Shown here: one piece after another, positions 56,101 through 58,828 of the stretch
Layout of the letters: each line of letters starts with the position of its first letter
How positions within the stretch are numbered: position 1 is the first letter of the stretch
DNA from: Pseudoalteromonas piscicida
GTDB taxonomy: Bacteria; Pseudomonadota; Gammaproteobacteria; Enterobacterales; Alteromonadaceae
Direction of reading: 5' to 3'
DNA length: 58,828 nt
Assembly (NCBI RefSeq): GCF_002744175.1
Contig: NZ_NKHF01000074.1
Coordinates: 1-58,828 of the forward strand
Translations under genes and position numbers: made by a program
Notes under the pieces: generated by a model
Databases searched by the model: none
What the model was told of the DNA's origin: nothing
The model's input: the letters and a program-made list of their open reading frames with translations, nothing else

Positions 56101-57396
56101 ACATAAATCGCTGCCTAATGTCGCATATTGCCACTGAATTTCTTGTCGTAGAAGTAGCTCGTGAGCCTCCCATTTCGAGTGAAGGATCATACCTTGCTCC
56201 CACGGGCCACTATAGCGCTCTCGTTTATATATTTTTCCTCGGAAATCTGCATTACTATGGATATAGTAAACATCACTGAAGCCATCAGCCCCAGAAATTG
56301 AGTCGCCACTGCTATCTAGTGCGTATTCAAAAGCTAGCACTCGATGCCCATCAAAGCCTGGTGAATCAAGCTCTGGCGCCATTCTGGTGTAAAAAAACTC
56401 TCTCGGCTTTACATGAGGTCCTGTAATTTTTTTTGATTTTACCGTTAAACTATTACGACTACCTTCCCAATAACCTGAATAGTCATATGTCACTTTTAGC
56501 CCAGATGGGAGCTCAACACTCTTTATCGATGTGCTTCCGCCAGTAAACCCTCCAGTGTGCGTGAACCCTGTGACTCGCCCCTCTGGGTCTGTAACTTTGT
56601 CTATCTGCTTTAGTGAGTCGTACTCAAATTCCGTGGTATAGTTTTTACCGTTGCTATTGACATTAATTGACTTAAGCCTGCCACTATCATGTGAAAAAGA
56701 AACCGTTGAACCCATAACGGTTAACACGCTACCATTTACGTTTATTGTGTTACCAAACTTATCCAGTAGCGCTTCCACTGGCCAGTTATAGTACCCTCCA
56801 GAGGTAGCTACCTTATGACCAAACTTTACTTTCATGCCATCGGGATAAATAACAACAGGCTTGGTGTTTACACATCGAAGTACCGCCCCTCCTTGAAATA
56901 CAGCTATATCGCGACTGTGCCTAGTTGCAGAAGTACTCCCTAAAGGAGCTGAAGCAGCCCTTCCTGTGGCGCTTTGGGTGCTAAGCTTCAGGCCTGATAA
57001 TTGCCCCAAGCAGCCAAAACTTCTCAGAGCTCGTGTACCATAGACCGATGTCTGGCCCTCTAGACTAAACCCATGTCGAGATTCATCAAAACCATAAAAA
57101 CCGTATACTACACCCGAGCTAAAACCTTGTGCTTTATACCCGATAAGAACGCTTTGGCCGGAAGGGAACACTAACTCATTTGTCACAAAGGTATGTTCTA
57201 GCTTTAAATCCTGAATAGAAATACGTTCCGTTGGAAAATCGCTAATATGGTCTTTTAACAAGGTATGTGGAGAAATATCTCCTTCCGTGCTAGGTGGTAT
57301 AACCGGAACATCAGCGAACGTTACAGCACTAAATGCTGTAAACATTAGAACTGTAAGTCTCTTTTTTAAATACGTTAAAATTAAATTAGAGTCCAT
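53155..57396 (-). CDS. secreted RHS/YD-repeat protein
   Basis: A 1413-residue protein. The signal peptide ends at about 28 (FSAVTFADVPV). After an N-terminal region (about 30-220) come many YD repeats (for example YDSLKQIDKVTDPEGRVTGF, YDGFGNITSY, YDGLDRLTTVSGN) forming the RHS shell, then the core DINLSYMQARYYDPVIGRFY with FNRYAYGNNNPYKYIDPDGL. What follows is the start of the variable C-terminus. The frame stops shortly after, at a G7 tract; the intact product would have about 1509 residues. No PAAR or VgrG partner is present, so export is by Sec, not type VI. ATG 57396 with GGGAGAGC upstream is preferred to longer starts. Confidence 0.88.
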   Translation of the reverse strand: MDSNLILTYLKKRLTVLMFTAFSAVTFADVPVIPPSTEGDISPHTLLKDHISDFPTERISIQDLKLEHTFVTNELVFPSGQSVLIGYKAQGFSSGVVYGFYGFDESRHGFSLEGQTSVYGTRALRSFGCLGQLSGLKLSTQSATGRAASAPLGSTSATRHSRDIAVFQGGAVLRCVNTKPVVIYPDGMKVKFGHKVATSGGYYNWPVEALLDKFGNTINVNGSVLTVMGSTVSFSHDSGRLKSINVNSNGKNYTTEFEYDSLKQIDKVTDPEGRVTGFTHTGGFTGGSTSIKSVELPSGLKVTYDYSGYWEGSRNSLTVKSKKITGPHVKPREFFYTRMAPELDSPGFDGHRVLAFEYALDSSGDSISGADGFSDVYYIHSNADFRGKIYKRERYSGPWEQGMILHSKWEAHELLLRQEIQWQYATLGSDLCFKQLNSPYFQSAYGSGCGVVRKKREYTSYKMDDGYDTYAKEHLSYDSYNNSLKTRFVKLNLAQPPTGDISGMVFEGAQKYAKVERMNDNTKRVIGKVAKEYASTSDGSYVLVSEKKYNADLEPTEVYRFGQLIKTDAYYSHGGLSSTTFNVQQKTSTDKVKISYGSNYVGGVAQVTTRKQPHADNEMNSKAAANVFGWVTQNEAFDGTKTYTRYDDIGRIVSSYTEKDTDFDKEWVGELSSYDDTNHTQTVIRCKLNEQATACLSDELFKTVKHFDGYRNVVKVEYHDLKSTDNSGRSRYQIFKFDKFKRKEFQSVTSQFGSETKGTSIEYDLLGRPVKYTTTGKGTIVKTYKVGNKIATTDAEQNTTTTTYYSIDSPSYQTATKIESPEQVVTTMQIDIFGLLHNIKQTGLSKSGTSTTLTETRKYDSNKRLCLVIRPDVGNTLIAYNAIGEVIWKKAGVNNTQCVSSKPSGSVAYYYNNTGKLRKVDYVGEALDLTYTYDFVGNLTKLSNSEVTHTYSYNNKGLLEDETLLIASQLPMQLDYNYDSSGHLSQEVYPDGTILRYEPNGFGAPQSVKEIGPNNTVAQVFATNVKYHPTGDISSFSYGNGVEFSMSLESQTSRPQQLSYKKGNTYIADLSYGYNNNDSVTSIIDGVNDSFSLERLDYDGLDRLTTVSGNAGIGSSNITYDGFGNITSYSSKGRALDYKYDYSTNRLIAVSGVQGKYSSFDYTTKGSIKHNGAYSMVYNDADQMVSAKGNSYLYDGFNRRVKRVDSEGISYSFYSQAGTLLYSEKSDTITLEGTNYIYLAGKLIAKYGDVDTSRTVTQSKQYYKPYGETVNQSEDDIGYTGHKFDTDINLSYMQARYYDPVIGRFYSNDPLSFRGIHSFNRYAYGNNNPYKYIDPDGLNSINILSGFDQWVKMWEPAVEVGENISYSIPTITINPTRQNMRSMASIASLGLAAGSLTPCSAICGGALCSLILD
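53181..53187 (-). repeat. G7 homopolymer at the RHS frameshift
   Basis: Seven C on the plus strand, seven G in the mRNA, lie exactly where the long RHS frame must pass to the C-terminal frame. With seven G the protein ends GGALCSLILD at TAG 53155; with eight it would run on to 52868. Tracts like this slip during replication and often act as phase switches. Confidence 0.8.
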
Positions 57397-57421
57397 CTTT
57401 AAGCTCTCCCTAGTTAAACGA

Positions 57422-58210
57422 TCAGTTATCTTCACTTGAAGTAGTCTCCGCAACAGGGCTGCCGAGTAAATCTGTATGTATAAAAATGGTTCTCTTTGGC
57501 CTTCTCAAACTTACATCTATCGAATAATGTTTGCTTAAGCCTTCGCCATCCGAGGTTCTAAGTTGAATCGTTGTATGCCCCGCCGTATCTGACGGAGCTT
57601 CAACTTGTAATTTCCACTGCGCTATGTATTTTCCATTCTCATAATAAATTTGGCTAACTTGAGTGAGTTGTAAATTATCTGCATGCAAAACAGAGTCATT
57701 GGTACTTCCTTGCAATGCTACTGAGAAATTGGATGAGTCAACATCACTGGCATAAAAGTGTATTGTTTTGGAGCTACCTGACTGTAAATTAAGTAAACCT
57801 GATATACTTAATAATACAGGGTCGTTTATACATCTAACATTGTAAGAAACTGTTTCTGTATAGGTACTTGGAAAACTACCAAATGTTGACATTATGCTGA
57901 TAGGAGGAGTTGGAGGGTCAATAGAGTCATCATCACTGGGGCCTGGCTCGACTCTATAACTAAGACTATCTGACCCGCAGAAATTTGGTTCTGGTACATA
58001 TATAACTGTATGAGGCTCGGTGACAAAAACCGTACCATTTTCAGGCCAGTTAACTATTTCGCTAATATGTTTTAGAGTTTGAAAGTCACCACTTTCTTCA
58101 TCGAGCGAGTGAACTGAGCTAGTATCCTCATCAATAGTAAACGTTTTGGCATCAGCACTATTTATTACAAAGGCTACTCCTACAAAAATCAGTCGGCTTA
58201 TCAGATTCAC
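57422..58210 (-). CDS. exported Ig/cadherin-like partner of the RHS protein
   Basis: A 262-residue protein with a signal peptide (NLISRLIFVGVAFVINSADA). One half resembles tandem cadherin-like repeats (FCGSDSLSYRVEPGPSDDD; two cysteines), the other an Ig-like domain (WKLQVEAPSDTAGHTTIQL). The C-terminal end reads IFIHTDLLGSPVAETTSSED; HTDxLGSPVA is a hallmark of the RHS core, yet it is absent from the RHS protein next door. GTG 58210 follows GGAGG closely and is preferred over TTG 58222. The RHS start is 25 bases beyond its stop, so they form one operon. Confidence 0.8.
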   Translation of the reverse strand: MNLISRLIFVGVAFVINSADAKTFTIDEDTSSVHSLDEESGDFQTLKHISEIVNWPENGTVFVTEPHTVIYVPEPNFCGSDSLSYRVEPGPSDDDSIDPPTPPISIMSTFGSFPSTYTETVSYNVRCINDPVLLSISGLLNLQSGSSKTIHFYASDVDSSNFSVALQGSTNDSVLHADNLQLTQVSQIYYENGKYIAQWKLQVEAPSDTAGHTTIQLRTSDGEGLSKHYSIDVSLRRPKRTIFIHTDLLGSPVAETTSSEDN

Positions 58211-58368
58211 CCCAACCTCCAAATAACAAGAAACAAATTAAAAAATCACAATGGTAACAAAAGTTAACATGGGGAGATTAAAAAGCAAACAAAATCATAA
58301 AGTGTAAATAATTACCTCTTTTAAGCTGAGTGACATTGGCACTCGGCCCTCTGATTGTGGTCTTTATT

Positions 58369-58828
58369 TGTAACTCCACCCAATTTAGTACAGCTATTTC
58401 GTAGAATTCTATGCAGCCTCAAGGTAACCAATCGGTGTCATATCACCAAGTGAATCACGAGGTCGCTCAAAATTATAAATATCTAACCACTCATCTGTGA
58501 TTTCACGTACCTCTTGAAGTGACTCAAACAAGTATAAATCGAGCACTTCTTCACGGTAACTTTGATTAAACCTTTCCACAAAACCATTTTGGTAAGGACT
58601 ACCTGGCTCTATAAATTCCAACTTGATGTCATTTTTCATTGCCCAATCTTCGAGTACCGTTGAAGTAAATTCTGGGCCATTGTCCACTCTAATCTGCTTT
58701 GGTTTTCCTCGCCAAGCAATGACCTGTTTTAGTGTCCTAATCACTCTATCAGCCGTTAAACTGGTATCTACTTCAATGGCTAATGCCTGTCGCTTAAAAT
58801 CATCGAGTACATTCAATGTTCTAAAATG
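58369..58828 (-). mobile_element. IS3-family element, end of orfB, cut by window edge
   Basis: The minus-strand frame from the edge to 58409 encodes the integrase core of an IS3-family transposase: LNVLDDFKRQALAIEVDTSL, VDNGPEFTS with the second aspartate, and NGFVERFNQSYREEVLDLYL with the glutamate, then a complete C-terminus (RDSLGDMTPIGYLEAA). The element end is probably near 58369, where TGTAACTCCACCCAATTTAG begins. It lies upstream of the RHS operon. Confidence 0.88.

Overview
The window looks like a chromosomal segment of a marine gammaproteobacterium of the order Alteromonadales, most likely Pseudoalteromonas. This is judged from protein resemblance by eye: the ubiE-ubiJ-ubiB-tatABC order, a second elongation factor G of the Vibrio/Shewanella type, a TonB-dependent receptor plus GalNAc catabolic locus, VCR-like integron attC sites, and YD-repeat proteins of the Shewanella/Vibrio style. 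No rRNA, tRNA or CRISPR array was seen.

Layout. (1) 1-4285: an accessory zone. A run of integron gene cassettes, all on the minus strand and separated by attC sites (1-114, 1346-1369 plus 728-755, 1807-1901, 2179-2277, 2708-2779, possibly 3418-3475), carries the yefM-yoeB toxin-antitoxin pair, a secreted small protein, two small membrane proteins and a DUF2314/DUF2185-like gene split by a stop codon. An internally deleted IS30-family element sits inside one attC. The side where the integrase would be expected instead holds an IS91-family transposase fragment; no intI is present. (2) 4286-16106: a DUF2057 protein, hinT, a LuxR-type regulator followed by a seven-helix hybrid histidine kinase, a large exported propeller-amidohydrolase and a chemoreceptor with nine HAMP-like units. 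(3) 16107-24559: an almost complete methionine salvage pathway (mtnA, mtnK, mtnB, mtnC, mtnD, a YbdL/MtnE-type aminotransferase and a YafV-type omega-amidase) in two divergent clusters, each with tandem MetJ-like boxes, and an S9 peptidase downstream of mtnA. (4) 24847-39524: a DUF885 lipoprotein, a degenerate GGDEF protein, the core block ubiE-ubiJ-ubiB-tatABC-(unknown)-tatD, an intact diguanylate cyclase, hemB, a small membrane protein and a stand-alone EF-G paralogue. (5) 39756-50875: an N-acetylgalactosamine locus. A tightly overlapping minus-strand operon agaR-agaZ-agaS-agaK-agaA faces a plus-strand set (Tat-exported GH109 alpha-N-acetylgalactosaminidase, TonB-dependent receptor, DUF3472 protein); AgaR-like boxes fill the shared control region. 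(6) 50876-58828: an insertion-rich end with a frameshifted IS5-family element, a secreted YD-repeat (RHS) protein whose C-terminal tip is put out of frame by a run of seven G, a probable membrane immunity protein, an Ig-like partner protein, and the end of an IS3-family element cut by the window edge.

How the parts work together. The GalNAc locus can be read as a pathway from glycan outside the cell to sugar phosphate inside: GH109 releases GalNAc, the receptor brings sugar across the outer membrane, and kinase, deacetylase and deaminase/isomerase convert it under AgaR control. No inner-membrane permease or catalytic aldolase is present here. The GH109 precursor needs the Tat system, whose genes lie in the same window. 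The strongest candidates for new biology are the G7 switch in the RHS protein with its adjoining immunity candidate, the poly-HAMP receptor, the cassette array without integrase, and the DUF3472 protein in a GalNAc locus.
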